A DNA stretch of 64,000 nucleotides, taken from positions 1 to 64,000 of IMG/VR virus record IMGVR_UViG_3300036979_000888; one strand, written 5' to 3'. Made by a program: the position numbers and the translations under genes. This DNA is from a virus. The notes beneath the pieces were generated by a model, which was given only the letters and a program-made list of their open reading frames with translations, did not search any database and had not been told where the DNA came from. Below, piece after piece: positions 17,001-25,119 of the stretch (the first letter of the stretch is position 1; each line of letters begins with the position of its first letter).

Positions 17001-17169
17001 TAGCGGGTTTTCCTCCTTTGCTGACGGTGTAGTGCTTCTTCTGATAGCTTGGACACGCCGGACAGCCTGCGTGTTTCCAAGCGTTTGATATGGTACAGGT
17101 ATAACAGTCGGTAATTGTAGCTACGACGACCTCAGCTGTACCACTCTTCTTCGATGTCATCTGGGGCAT
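14089..17169 (-). CDS. Family A DNA polymerase fused to uracil-DNA glycosylase-like domain
   Basis: A 1026-residue replicative polymerase. The N-terminal 215 residues resemble iron-sulfur uracil-DNA glycosylases: CPAC, GESPFLSGF, VRCQIEKPNAKE, VACAP and a MGATALKSLG segment. Such a domain also precedes the polymerase of Bacillus phage SPO1. The 3'-5' exonuclease has SLDTETNTL, NAKYDLKVF and AAFDADVTL, with a Lys-rich insertion between the last two. The polymerase has motif A NADAKAAEVRV (D718, E723), motif B RVVFGILYGA and motif C TVHDSLVFQ (D936, S937). Canonical PolA has Glu after the motif C Asp, here Ser. The first ATG has AAGGA upstream and overlaps the primase gene by 38 bases. It ends the replication operon. 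Confidence 0.95.
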   Translation of the reverse strand: MPQMTSKKSGTAEVVVATITDCYTCTISNAWKHAGCPACPSYQKKHYTVSKGGKPANTDYFCVGESPFLSGFTEQENHSGWSFDIERTIFIAFQSALVRLGQLEGRFTYAVRCQIEKPNAKEMVACAPNLRAELLEYATPEKPICIFAMGATALKSLGIQFGKYTDVIGKIIETNIDGRHAYIFVSLSKRQLATKAGYSEILSRQIEVFLKLVQDNKVGELEAKRSVLSRLSEEYQYPRTVEELSNLVTEIVNYSIPGITREHSPISLDTETNTLYPHRDKLQLLMVSVCWDKGKSAAIQLEHPESSIDLEDARPHLERLLTCVKPKIFANAKYDLKVFERKGFKVANLSWDVMLGEHLIEEDKKGFYGLKHITRLRLPEFSAYEDELKEIYAGRLDIDALTPADTSEASQEEQLLKKVKPKRTKKKKADDAPKQSRLEKKLETDDGYKNIPLQELMKYAAFDADVTLRCSAQQRTELTEESKSLAKKRSAFLLGTKEVSKRIGEVLFKHPNPPLYNMAKRILPTTQVLAKMELHGMAVDREYILKLQADMDSYLASSSSIFSDMLPIGLTDFNPASTQHVAKALFSTGYLQPGTGELVCYAGKIEPPRTEKGAISTDAKFLKFLTNTHKCALSAALLEFRGISKARSTFIENIEVLSREDGRMHSNFHQHGTATARLSSSEENMQNIPKRIGKPPHQYHIKRIFIPTRPDFIIVNADAKAAEVRVYAAYSRDKALIAALNNGMDPHSFFAATVYNVANVLQDIKPPQYASVLATIGIDQEHAWSYEDFEARDTLKKLDKAYGEQLDALRKNIKRVVFGILYGAAPKKISGIVGIPEDQAEAIIRTLFNMFPSIKDYIDITKKQVQHIGLVETFLGRRRHLNLQNLPRFLRSRAERQAVNFKIQNTSAEMVLDVLCTTDPVIESDFGGNMLNTVHDSLVFQIPKKYAYQMPAFIQDYGVKQVAKKYPWLPVPFSWDVEVGANYGDLMSVASFLSSNPEFASGEEDDYMDLEIRNALAEEATAEHAA

Positions 17170-20100
17170 TTACTTGGTCCTTTGTTTCAAGGTCCGCGGG
17201 AGGAACGGTCTTCGCGAGAACGGTATCTTCTTTCAAGTCCTCATTTAACCAATATTTTGCACGAAATACGGCTACGCCCCGCATTTGTAACCCAACGCCT
17301 AAGTGAACTTTCGCACGATTTAAAACGCCTGAGCTAAGCGTTTGGTCGATATTTAAAGCGGCAGGATGGCGTTCTAATATAGTACGTAATTGAATAGCGG
17401 ACATGGCGGACTGAGTTCTAGCTTGTGGCGGAATTAAATGGGCGATAACTTGTTCGAGATTAAAAAGAAGTAGATTATCTTTTTCGTCGTAGAAAACGCC
17501 CACGCCAGAATCGTTTAATTCAAAGCGCTGTACGCGATTCGCTAAAACGCGCGCTAGCGTATAACATGTCCCTGTTTCCTTGTAATCTTTAAGGCGGATA
17601 ACGTTGTATTGAAAGATTTTAGTTAGATAAGTGTCAGCATCGCTAGTACCATCATCGCGCACGATATGGTCAGCATTTGCATTTACGTAATCATCTAGGA
17701 ACGAATAAGGGTCTACTCCAATTGTTTCTAAGACCGCTAGCAGAGGATAGAGTGCTGAAATAAACCGCTGTTCCACGTTGAAAGAGAATCGTTTTTTAAT
17801 AGTTTCAAAGCTACCTTTGTATTTTAGGTACTTTTCACGAATGGTCGGTACTTGAGAGTAGAGTCCAAAATTCGTTGAGCGTCTTAAGCGTAAAATATCT
17901 TCAGGAGAAAAGATGCTACGAATAGTTGTATTAGGGTCGCTACGTCCAATCTCTCTCTTCATTTTGACTTGTAAAATGCGGTTCATATCTTGAGGGCGGT
18001 CTGTTCCAGTAATACTAGCGAAGATTACAGGAACATCGTATTCAAAGGTTGTAGTTCCATTCGTACCCATATTAGAAATAGTTCGTTTGCCTCCGCTACC
18101 TAATTGCATACCACGTAAGGCTTCCATAATTTGTCCACTATTTTGTACATTCTTAGGTGTATCAAATTCGAGTTCGTCAATGCAATGAAGAATGCTAGCG
18201 CCAGAAGCAGTTCGGGAAAAAGCGGGTGGAGTTATTTTAAAGAAATATCTTGAAGCAAATAAAATTTGGATATTATATGGGTCTGTCGGGTCAGTGGTAA
18301 CTGGGCTAAAAACGGACATCAAGTGTGATTTTCCTGAACTAGTTTCTCCTGTAAAATGGATTAAGACTTTTCGGTCAAGACAGGACATAATTGGAAAGGT
18401 TAAAATTAATGCTGCTAAAAATTTACTAGTGGATCGTTGATGTTCGAATCCGAAACCTGCGTTAAATAACCGGCATAAATCTGTGTAAGTTTGCCGCATA
18501 TCATAATCTTGTGATTCGATTATTATTTTTTCTGTTAAAGTTTCAGAATTATACCAGGGCTGCTTATGTGCGGAATCCTCCGTATAGATATCTATTACGG
18601 TATCGTCAATCCTAGGTTCGGCTGTTTTCGTGACAGTGAATTGTGAGTCTTGTCGATTTAATACGTAGGTATCTATCCCGTGCACGACCAATTCTTTATT
18701 AGGTAGATAGTGATACCCGTTACGCACTTTGGTCAGATTCGCGTCATGTTTTACGCCTACAGCTAAACTACTGAGGGCATCTCTAATTAAATCTCGAAGT
18801 TCCCTGTCACGTATTCGCCTACTATCTTTATCTTTCCCCCTATACATAGGAGGAGCGCCAACTTCATTTTCAATAAAAGGCTGTATTCCACCAGCAATAA
18901 GAACTACTTCCTGTGCGATACTCTGTGCGCAATCAATTTTGATACTCGTAAAACGACGGTCTTCTCGGTGAAAGAGTTGCAGGTATTTTTCATTAAAAGA
19001 ACCTTCTTTAATACTAATAGTAGAATAGATATCTAAGAAGGTACGAGCGATACGTTGAATAAATCCATCGGTGCTCTCATCACTAGATAGGATTTCATTT
19101 ATAAGAGGTTTTACACGTATTACGGGATAAAGTTCATTTATTTTCTGTGCATATATTTCTATATCGTTTTTTCTATGTAGATTTTTCCCATAGTCAGCCG
19201 CAGTAGAAGTTAAAATACTAACAGCATCCGTGTCGTATTCGTCTAATACCGAGACAACTTTATTTACCATCCAGCGCCAAGCTTGTACGTAGTTTTGTTT
19301 ATCGTATAAGGCAGCGTCTATTATATCCGCGGCGATACCAGACGCAGTATAAGCGTGGTCTAAGTCTTCAGCTGTATTTAATGTAGCCCATGCGGCATCT
19401 GTAAAAATAGAAAGAGAACAATCTTGGACTGTTACTTGATTAATCCACTGCGTTACAACGTTTTCACTAGTATTCTTGTTTCCTTTTGTCGGTGCATCGC
19501 CCATAAGATATAGCTGCTGGATGTCGTTGGTCTGAATAATTTCATCGAAAGCGACAAGAGAACTCGTTCCTCCGGCACTAATAATTGCTTGTTCTACTTT
19601 TCCCGTTTGGAGTACGCGCACCATAGGCTGAAGGGCATCGAATTCCCCTTCGACTACGGTATAGCTCTTAGGCTTCGTATCGTCTCCTTCTTTTTGAAAC
19701 GAAACGTATGGAGCAAAATTCAACCCAAAGAATCCAGCCGAGGTATCGAGCGCGTCTTGGATTAAGCCGAGGCGTTTAGAATCACCTGGGTCATTAGGTA
19801 GTCGAATTCTAAATGCGGCAATATGATTTTCAGTTGTACATAGCGGAAATACGACCGAGCTTACGCCTGCCGTAGTAGCGCTATTATTAATTTCACTCGA
19901 GAGAAAGTTCTTAATAAATTGTATTAATTCGATTGCGTTATATTCGGAATAAGTTTTATCTGCCCCAATCTTTTTATGAGCGAGCTTTGGGATAGCATTA
20001 AGAGGAGGAATAATTCCTATGGGTAATTTCTCTAAAAGCTCTAGGGGTATTTTTCTCGTTTCTACTAGCCAATGGACGGTCTTTATTGAGTAATCAAATT

Positions 20101-20761
20101 CCGTAGATTTGCCGCCAGTAATCGGTGTAACGTTATCAGGAATATCGTCCACTGCATCGGGATTAGGCGCAAACTCATCTGGATAATCGGGCTCTTCTCC
20201 TAGAGCTGAGTAGTCACAATCACTCGTATTCTCGTCCTCGAGACTTACGCTATTGCGCGGATTATTTTTGATTACGAGTTCGTCTGCATAAGATTTTGCT
20301 GCTTCGATTAGTTGGTCATGGCAAATATCGTAAAAGATTTTCTTAGCCAGCTGCGTCATATGAATGAGTTGGCTTTTGGCTACGAGGGTGTTGTCTTTAA
20401 GATGTTCGGCTCCGGGGTAGGTACTAGCAATGTATACAATTGCTTGCGGATACGTCATCCCCGTTATATGTGCGATTAATTCGATGGGGTCTATTGTGCG
20501 ATAGCCGCAACCAAAGCAATACGCGTGGTGCTGCTTTGGGCGGATATGGAAAGAGGGATTCGTATCGGAGTGGTCCGGATGTGGACAAAGACCCCGAATA
20601 GAATCTCCCTTATATTTCGTAAAAGAAAATGAAGCACTCTGCGGGAGCTTTAACCAATCCGTTACCGTGAGTGCTTCCCATATGCTCGTAATATCTTTCC
20701 TTGAAAATTTAGAGGCCTCCGTCGCTTGGGAGGAGGCTTTGCTCTTGGACTTGGTCGCCAT
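17132..20761 (-). CDS. DNA primase-helicase fusion
   Basis: A 1209-residue protein. An N-terminal CHC2-type zinc finger (CPHPDHSDTNPSFH then CFGCG) precedes a primase region with a TOPRIM-like domain near residues 380-450 (VEGEFDALQP, ISAGGTSSLVAF, LYLMGDAP). The C-terminal part is a P-loop helicase-like domain with Walker A GETSSGKS at residues 805-812, Walker B ILHCIDELEF and an Arg-containing sensor region. It would unwind DNA and lay primers for the adjacent polymerase. The open frame extends to 20821, but ATG 20761 has AGGAGA with 6-base spacing, so I use it. It overlaps the Cas4-like gene by 53 bases. The gene is markedly more AT-rich than its neighbours. Confidence 0.9.
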   Translation of the reverse strand: MATKSKSKASSQATEASKFSRKDITSIWEALTVTDWLKLPQSASFSFTKYKGDSIRGLCPHPDHSDTNPSFHIRPKQHHAYCFGCGYRTIDPIELIAHITGMTYPQAIVYIASTYPGAEHLKDNTLVAKSQLIHMTQLAKKIFYDICHDQLIEAAKSYADELVIKNNPRNSVSLEDENTSDCDYSALGEEPDYPDEFAPNPDAVDDIPDNVTPITGGKSTEFDYSIKTVHWLVETRKIPLELLEKLPIGIIPPLNAIPKLAHKKIGADKTYSEYNAIELIQFIKNFLSSEINNSATTAGVSSVVFPLCTTENHIAAFRIRLPNDPGDSKRLGLIQDALDTSAGFFGLNFAPYVSFQKEGDDTKPKSYTVVEGEFDALQPMVRVLQTGKVEQAIISAGGTSSLVAFDEIIQTNDIQQLYLMGDAPTKGNKNTSENVVTQWINQVTVQDCSLSIFTDAAWATLNTAEDLDHAYTASGIAADIIDAALYDKQNYVQAWRWMVNKVVSVLDEYDTDAVSILTSTAADYGKNLHRKNDIEIYAQKINELYPVIRVKPLINEILSSDESTDGFIQRIARTFLDIYSTISIKEGSFNEKYLQLFHREDRRFTSIKIDCAQSIAQEVVLIAGGIQPFIENEVGAPPMYRGKDKDSRRIRDRELRDLIRDALSSLAVGVKHDANLTKVRNGYHYLPNKELVVHGIDTYVLNRQDSQFTVTKTAEPRIDDTVIDIYTEDSAHKQPWYNSETLTEKIIIESQDYDMRQTYTDLCRLFNAGFGFEHQRSTSKFLAALILTFPIMSCLDRKVLIHFTGETSSGKSHLMSVFSPVTTDPTDPYNIQILFASRYFFKITPPAFSRTASGASILHCIDELEFDTPKNVQNSGQIMEALRGMQLGSGGKRTISNMGTNGTTTFEYDVPVIFASITGTDRPQDMNRILQVKMKREIGRSDPNTTIRSIFSPEDILRLRRSTNFGLYSQVPTIREKYLKYKGSFETIKKRFSFNVEQRFISALYPLLAVLETIGVDPYSFLDDYVNANADHIVRDDGTSDADTYLTKIFQYNVIRLKDYKETGTCYTLARVLANRVQRFELNDSGVGVFYDEKDNLLLFNLEQVIAHLIPPQARTQSAMSAIQLRTILERHPAALNIDQTLSSGVLNRAKVHLGVGLQMRGVAVFRAKYWLNEDLKEDTVLAKTVPPADLETKDQVNAPDDIEEEWYS

Positions 20762-21557
20762 GCAGTTCTCCTGTTGCTCGGTCCTTGGCGGGGCACAGTG
20801 CTTGGTAGTCACACCAATCACAGAGACGGCTTGGTTGTACGTTGTCTAGGTTTTCAGCTGCCGCGCGTGTCGTGGTATTGAGGTGCTCCACCACCTTATC
20901 TACCCACTCGGCAACTCCAGAAACTTCGATAGGTTTGCCCACGTCGGTGTACTCATCCTGAACCCAATGAATAGCGGGTATGACGTGAGTAATCTCAGGA
21001 TAGTTGGCTTTTGCCAAAAGCGTATAGGCCAGGAATTGCCAATTATAATATCCCAATCCCCGGTTTTTACCTGTTTTATGATCGATAACCATGAGATGTG
21101 GGCGGTCTTTGAAAAGAATACCTACGTCCAAAACTCCGCGGAGTAAACCCGCGTTATTATAGAAAGCGGTAGGGTTTCCCGTGAAGGTTGACGCTATCTT
21201 TTTTTCAACAAGCAAATCAGCTCCTCCGAGTTTATCGATAAAGGCAAATGTTCGGCGCAAGAAAGTTGCGACTGCAGGCATGGCCGCTTCTATTTTTTCG
21301 CGCTCAACGGTCAGCAGTGTCACCTTGGGATCGTTAAGTGCTATCCCTTTCGCATCGTCAAGGGATTTACCCGTAAGGCAGAGCTCTAGAATTCTATGAA
21401 CAGTAATTCCAACTTGAGCTTCTTCTCCTGGGCGGCCTTTTGCAGTCTTTTGTATGTACGCGTACTTGAATTTTAAGGGGCATTGCTTTGCCGTATCTGC
21501 CTTGCTAGCAGACCAAGGTGCGTATTTTTTCACGAACGGAGTGGGTTCTACCGACAT
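20709..21557 (-). CDS. PD-(D/E)XK nuclease, Cas4/RecB-like, first copy
   Basis: A 282-residue nuclease. The order of motifs is H54 in ITVHRILE, D144 in GVLDVGIL, the D-x-K core D159/K161 in VIDHKTGK, and Q174 in NWQFLAY. These are the signature residues of RecB/Cas4-type exonucleases. C26 (QCPLKF) plus a C-terminal CDWC...C group suggest a 4Fe-4S cluster as in Cas4 and AddB. It probably resects or processes replicating DNA. Start at 21557 is chosen because AGAGGA precedes it; the longer frame runs through a terminator hairpin. A second member of the family is encoded at 26701. Confidence 0.88.
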   Translation of the reverse strand: MSVEPTPFVKKYAPWSASKADTAKQCPLKFKYAYIQKTAKGRPGEEAQVGITVHRILELCLTGKSLDDAKGIALNDPKVTLLTVEREKIEAAMPAVATFLRRTFAFIDKLGGADLLVEKKIASTFTGNPTAFYNNAGLLRGVLDVGILFKDRPHLMVIDHKTGKNRGLGYYNWQFLAYTLLAKANYPEITHVIPAIHWVQDEYTDVGKPIEVSGVAEWVDKVVEHLNTTTRAAAENLDNVQPSRLCDWCDYQALCPAKDRATGELHGDQVQEQSLLPSDGGL

Positions 21558-21575
21558 AGTGTAATTCCTCTCGAG

Positions 21576-21633
21576 AAAAAAAGACCGCTGAGGCGCGATG
21601 CTTCCTGGGAGGGAAAGCACTGCGTCTCAGCGG
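21576..21633 (-). terminator. Rho-independent terminator
   Basis: On the minus strand, CCGCTGAGACGC pairs with GCGCCTCAGCGG (11 of 12 positions), the loop can pair further internally, and the stem is followed by TCTTTTTTTCTC. It lies 14 bases after the stop of the 326-residue gene and just before the Cas4-like gene. It would end or attenuate transcription of that gene ahead of the replication operon. Confidence 0.85.
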
Positions 21634-21646
21634 CCTAGGTCATACC

Positions 21647-22627
21647 TTATACGTCTGCGTTAATCGCTTCGTATCCGCCAAAGCCTGTGTCAGCTTCGAC
21701 GGTGGTTACTGTTGCAGTACCTGTAACGGTCTGCGCGTTCTCTGATGTGGAGGGTTTACTGGTGTCGGCGTAGCAACGAGCGATGGCAGGGAAGACATAG
21801 TCCCGACCTGCAGCGCAGTAGAAAGCGTCACAGAGCGGATGTAGCGCTGCGGGGACTACGCCTTCGGGACCGGGTATTGCTTCCACGGTAAAGACGAACC
21901 AACGATTTTTCTTGTCAGTACTAACTTGTGCAGCGGTCTTTATAGAGTACCAGCGTTGCCAAAGCTGTGGAGTTCTCCCTGCGAACTTGAGCAACTGGCG
22001 GCCGGCGCCTTCCGATGTTCGAGCAAAACGCACCAAGGCGATTTCTTTTCCATCTTGGGCGAGCATAAATGCGCTGATGTTATTCTTGCACGTCATTTCG
22101 GTTCTGTCCGCACCGGGACGCCAGGGGAGATACTGACATTTTTGACACTCTCCGAAAGTGCTTCCCATTTTGCGGTCGTTTGAATAGCAAATTGTTTTAG
22201 GGAGCGAATTTGGGTCAGGCTTCTCGGTGTATTCACGTCCTTCCCAAATAAAAAGCGGAGTACCGATGAATTCTTTTCCGACTTTATTGTCGGCGCCTGC
22301 ACTGTAATACATCTCGCCCGGAATTAAATCCGGTGGGCGTTGGGGGTCATTTCCTGTTCCATGGAAGAGTTTGAGGTCTGCATGGAAAGACTGAGCTCGG
22401 TCGCTGACGATTCCTTTTCTTTCAGGGCTGAGTCTCTTTAAGATATCGTAAAGAGTATCCTTTTGAGAGAGGTCATCAGGGAGAGCATCGACGAGCTCGA
22501 AAAGCGCATCGGGGTTTTTGTAATCGCGGTCAACACTTAGGATGCGTTGCCCGTATTCGCGAACGAAGGACGCGTATTCTTTGTACTTTTCGAGGATGGG
22601 TGATTCAAGCTTCGTGATATTACTCAT
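21647..22627 (-). CDS. Cys-containing protein of the replication cluster, 326 aa
   Basis: I do not recognise the family by name. The middle contains CYSNDRKMGSTFGECQKCQY followed by TCKNNISAFML, four Cys positions that could bind zinc. A mixed alpha/beta region and a Thr/Glu-rich tail ending in acidic residues follow. It sits upstream of the nuclease, primase and polymerase genes and has its own strong terminator, which suggests high expression. A single-stranded DNA-binding protein would fit location, expression and an acidic tail, but there is no sequence proof. The frame extends upstream to 22948 inside the sigma gene; ATG 22627 preceded by GGAAAAAAG is preferred. Confidence 0.78.
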   Translation of the reverse strand: MSNITKLESPILEKYKEYASFVREYGQRILSVDRDYKNPDALFELVDALPDDLSQKDTLYDILKRLSPERKGIVSDRAQSFHADLKLFHGTGNDPQRPPDLIPGEMYYSAGADNKVGKEFIGTPLFIWEGREYTEKPDPNSLPKTICYSNDRKMGSTFGECQKCQYLPWRPGADRTEMTCKNNISAFMLAQDGKEIALVRFARTSEGAGRQLLKFAGRTPQLWQRWYSIKTAAQVSTDKKNRWFVFTVEAIPGPEGVVPAALHPLCDAFYCAAGRDYVFPAIARCYADTSKPSTSENAQTVTGTATVTTVEADTGFGGYEAINADV

Positions 22628-22673
22628 CTTTTTTCCAGGTACCTTTCTTTCCGTGTTTTTTTCAGGGATAGGA

Positions 22674-22703
22674 ATCCTACCACTGGGATGTTGCCTTGCG
22701 CAA
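22674..22703 (-). promoter_or_regulatory. Candidate sigma70-type promoter for the 326 aa gene
   Basis: On the minus strand TTGCGC (22703-22698) and TAGGAT (22679-22674) are separated by 18 bases and lie about 47 bases upstream of the start at 22627. The spacing fits a host-type promoter, but the -10 is weak. It is the only such pair I find in this divergent gap. Confidence 0.3.
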
Positions 22704-22719
22704 GTCTCCTGTGCTCTAA

Positions 22720-22727
22720 TATAAATA
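22720..22727 (+). promoter_or_regulatory. TATAAATA box upstream of the sigma gene
   Basis: TATAAATA occurs 20 bases before the ATG of the sigma-factor gene, followed by CAGGAGG. The same octamer is the late promoter core in phage T4. With no other copies recognised at gene starts here, I treat it only as a possible -10 element. Confidence 0.3.
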
Positions 22728-22747
22728 AACAGGAGGTATTTTTGTAA

Positions 22748-23695
22748 ATGAGCGAAAACTATAGCGACCGAACATTCCAGGCGTACTATAACGATGTTGG
22801 TCGGCATGCTATAATAACAGCTGCCGAAGAGTACGCATATTTGGTTCGTTATAAAACTTGCCCGTGTTGTAATAAACGACTGCCGAAACTTGTGCGACAG
22901 AATGTGTGTCCAGCCTGTCGAAAACCAGTTACCGAATATCTGCCTCAAGGGCGTCCTGTTATTTGTGTAAAGTGTACTACACGTTTTGACTCTTTTAAAC
23001 CTCCTTCGTACTGCCCGTTGTGCGGGGCGAATCGTGATTTAGAAGCGCGTGAAAAACTCTTACAGGCCAACCTCCGTTTCGTTGTGAAAATTGCCAAAAA
23101 ATTTGCTAAGACCCCGCAGTCAATTCAGCGTCTTATCTCTGCCGGAAATGTGGGGTTAGTCTTAGCGATAGATAAATATGAGTTCAAGCACGGCACTCGT
23201 TTTCTTACCTATGCCGCTTGGTGGATCAGAAAAGAAATGTGGGACGAGTTACATAAAACGAGCCTCGTGCATATACCGTTACACAGACAGCGTGATAAAA
23301 AATCGATGCCAGAGTATGACAGTTTTGAGTTAATGGTTGAGCAAGACCTCTCGCAACATTCCCTTATACCACTAGAAAGCACACCTTCTCACGCGAGTAT
23401 GGCGAGCGAAGACGGTGAAGTTGAGGCGAAGGTAATCGACGCGGATAGCGCAGCGCTCTTACGCAAAATGGTAGACGGTTTAGACTTACGCCCTCGAGAC
23501 AAGTTTATTATTCTACAGCATTACGATGTCGCGGAAGAGGCACGTAGGACTGAAGAAAAAACGTTAATGCAAATTGCGTCTGCTGCGGGGATTACGTCTG
23601 AGAGAGTTCGTCAGATTCGAGATGGGGTGTTGGTGAAGTTGAAGGCGAAGTTGCAGAAGTCTTGCTCAATCGGGGATTTTTCAGAGCTTTATTAG
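22748..23695 (+). CDS. Sigma70-family factor with zinc-ribbon insertion
   Basis: A 315-residue sigma factor. Residues 8-34 (FQAYYNDVGRHAIITAAEEY) match region 1.2. Region 2 follows at 98-170, with ANLRFVVKIAKKF, LVLAIDKYEF and FLTYAAWWIRKEM. Region 4 near the C-terminus has a helix-turn-helix LMQIASAAGITSERVRQI. Between regions 1.2 and 2, where housekeeping factors have a variable segment, lies a block with CPCC, CPAC, CVKC and CPLC pairs (Cys 38-92), enough for two zinc ribbons. It should direct an RNA polymerase to phage promoters, either the host enzyme or the phage enzyme encoded at 32484-41106. The ribosome site AGGAGG is strong but 11 bases from the ATG. Confidence 0.93.
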   Translation: MSENYSDRTFQAYYNDVGRHAIITAAEEYAYLVRYKTCPCCNKRLPKLVRQNVCPACRKPVTEYLPQGRPVICVKCTTRFDSFKPPSYCPLCGANRDLEAREKLLQANLRFVVKIAKKFAKTPQSIQRLISAGNVGLVLAIDKYEFKHGTRFLTYAAWWIRKEMWDELHKTSLVHIPLHRQRDKKSMPEYDSFELMVEQDLSQHSLIPLESTPSHASMASEDGEVEAKVIDADSAALLRKMVDGLDLRPRDKFIILQHYDVAEEARRTEEKTLMQIASAAGITSERVRQIRDGVLVKLKAKLQKSCSIGDFSELY

Positions 23696-24753
23696 TCGGA
23701 GTCTGCCAGACTCACCGCCATTTGGAGTCCTTGCATAATGCAGCTGTACTTATTGCGCGTAGGCGGGTTGCGCGCATTGTTCTTTTTATCCTGATACTTG
23801 TTCAGAAGCTCTCCTAGACGCTTAGAAGAGAGGGGTTTCATGGACTTGAGATACCCCGAGTCGAGGTAGTCGTAGTTCTCTTTTTTGATGGCGATTTTAC
23901 GGCCGCGCTTTTTCTCTTCCTTTTTACCCGCTGCCTTATCGACGGCGCGGCGCTGGCCTACCCACTTGTCGACTACCGCGGCGATGGTTCCTGTCGTGAG
24001 CTTCCCCGCCTTTACTTTTTCGATAATGCGGTCGAAGTACTTCACGTCACGAGGATCGTCGTAGTTGAATCGGCACAGAGCAATCGCTGCCGTGACGTCG
24101 AGCTTGCCCGTGCTCAGCATCTTCTTGGCTTCGTCAGGGAGGCATTCCAGGCGGAGGTACTGATTGACTTGGTTGTCGCTGTAGCCCGTGGCTTGGGCTA
24201 TTTCCTTCACGGTATTTCCCAAGTCGCGCTGCGCGCTGAAAGTTCGGCTAAGTTCCAGAGGAGTGTGGTCTTCTCGTGCGAGATTTGCCAGGAGGCTCTG
24301 AAGCTGTGCTTGCTTTTCGTCCGCGCACGTGGACACGGTAACAGGCACTTCGGTGATGCCCGCTTCCTTGAGTGCGGCATACCGTCGGCGCCCATCGATG
24401 AGCTGCAGCTTGCCGTCAGTACGATAGAAAACGACGAGAGGTACCAGCAATCCTTCGGCAACAATAGACTTCGTCAACTTGTCGATGTTCTGGAGCTTAT
24501 CGCGATTCCAAGTACCGGAGAGCTCGATGTCCTTGAGCTTCACCTTTGTCGTGGCCATGGGAGCGTCTTTTTTCCCAACCACGATTTCCTTCTTCTTCGG
24601 ATTCACAAAAATTGGTGGAGCTTCTTTTGGAATCGTTATCGGAAGAAGTTCGTCGATGGTTCCGACGAGCTCGTTATAGGCAGCTTCTTCTTCCGCTTTT
24701 TTGTCCACAGTTGTGACTGGAACTTTTTCAGTTTCAAAATCGTCTTGTGTCAT
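23692..24753 (-). CDS. ParB-like protein
   Basis: A 353-residue protein whose central part follows the ParB/Noc order. A nuclease-like N-domain includes IDKLTKSIVAEGLLVPLVV and GRRRYAAL, then NLAREDHTPLELS, then a helix-turn-helix (VKEIAQATGYSDNQVNQYLRL). The C-terminal third is basic. ParB-family proteins bind DNA and CTP, and in phages may aid genome partition, replication or gene regulation. There is no ParA ATPase in the window, so plain plasmid-type partition is unsupported. The stop overlaps the convergent sigma gene by 4 bases, and the start overlaps the 90-residue gene as ATGA. Confidence 0.85.
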   Translation of the reverse strand: MTQDDFETEKVPVTTVDKKAEEEAAYNELVGTIDELLPITIPKEAPPIFVNPKKKEIVVGKKDAPMATTKVKLKDIELSGTWNRDKLQNIDKLTKSIVAEGLLVPLVVFYRTDGKLQLIDGRRRYAALKEAGITEVPVTVSTCADEKQAQLQSLLANLAREDHTPLELSRTFSAQRDLGNTVKEIAQATGYSDNQVNQYLRLECLPDEAKKMLSTGKLDVTAAIALCRFNYDDPRDVKYFDRIIEKVKAGKLTTGTIAAVVDKWVGQRRAVDKAAGKKEEKKRGRKIAIKKENYDYLDSGYLKSMKPLSSKRLGELLNKYQDKKNNARNPPTRNKYSCIMQGLQMAVSLADSD

Positions 24754-25022
24754 ACCGGTTCGTCTCCTGTTTCACGCAGTTCGCGCAGTACGGCATCCTT
24801 GTCAACCAAGCGGAGGTCTATGTGCCTCATGGGGGTCCCCTCAAGGATGGCTCCAAGGGCATGGAAGAGCTCCACCGCCAACGGAATCAGGCTGTTGTCG
24901 CTGTTGTACACGACCATGTACAACGCCCGGATTTTTCGAATGGCGTCGCGGTCAGACCCGCGGAACCTCTTCGAAGGGGGCGCTGCCGTGGACGATGCAG
25001 CGCGGGGTTGGGCTCTCGGCAT
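24750..25022 (-). CDS. Small hypothetical protein, 90 aa
   Basis: The frame overlaps ParB by 4 bases and has AGAGG 6 bases before ATG 25022. Its first 24 codons overlap, in another frame, the end of the 55-residue Cys gene. An internal ATG at 24917 would nearly remove the overlap. The C-terminal part (IDLRLVDKDAVLREL) is a plausible small alpha/beta fold. No family is recognised. The chain of overlaps with both neighbours is the main evidence that it is translated. Confidence 0.5.
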   Translation of the reverse strand: MPRAQPRAASSTAAPPSKRFRGSDRDAIRKIRALYMVVYNSDNSLIPLAVELFHALGAILEGTPMRHIDLRLVDKDAVLRELRETGDEPV

Positions 25023-25119
25023 CTAACACCTCTGCTCCGCAAAGAGGACACCGCAGTTTTCCATCTGCAGCATTCTTTTGTAGGTCGGAAATGGACTCTT
25101 CCACCCCATACTTCTCCAT
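24952..25119 (-). CDS. Small zinc-ribbon protein, 55 aa
   Basis: An ATG that overlaps the stop of the 146-residue gene (TGATG) opens a 55-codon frame. The product has an acidic helix, then KLRCPLCGAEV and a later PRCIVHG, giving CxxC plus Cys/His as in a small zinc ribbon. It is too short for ordinary gene finding but fits the operon arrangement exactly. It may be an adaptor or regulator; nothing more specific can be said. Confidence 0.6.
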   Translation of the reverse strand: MEKYGVEESISDLQKNAADGKLRCPLCGAEVLDAESPTPRCIVHGSAPFEEVPRV

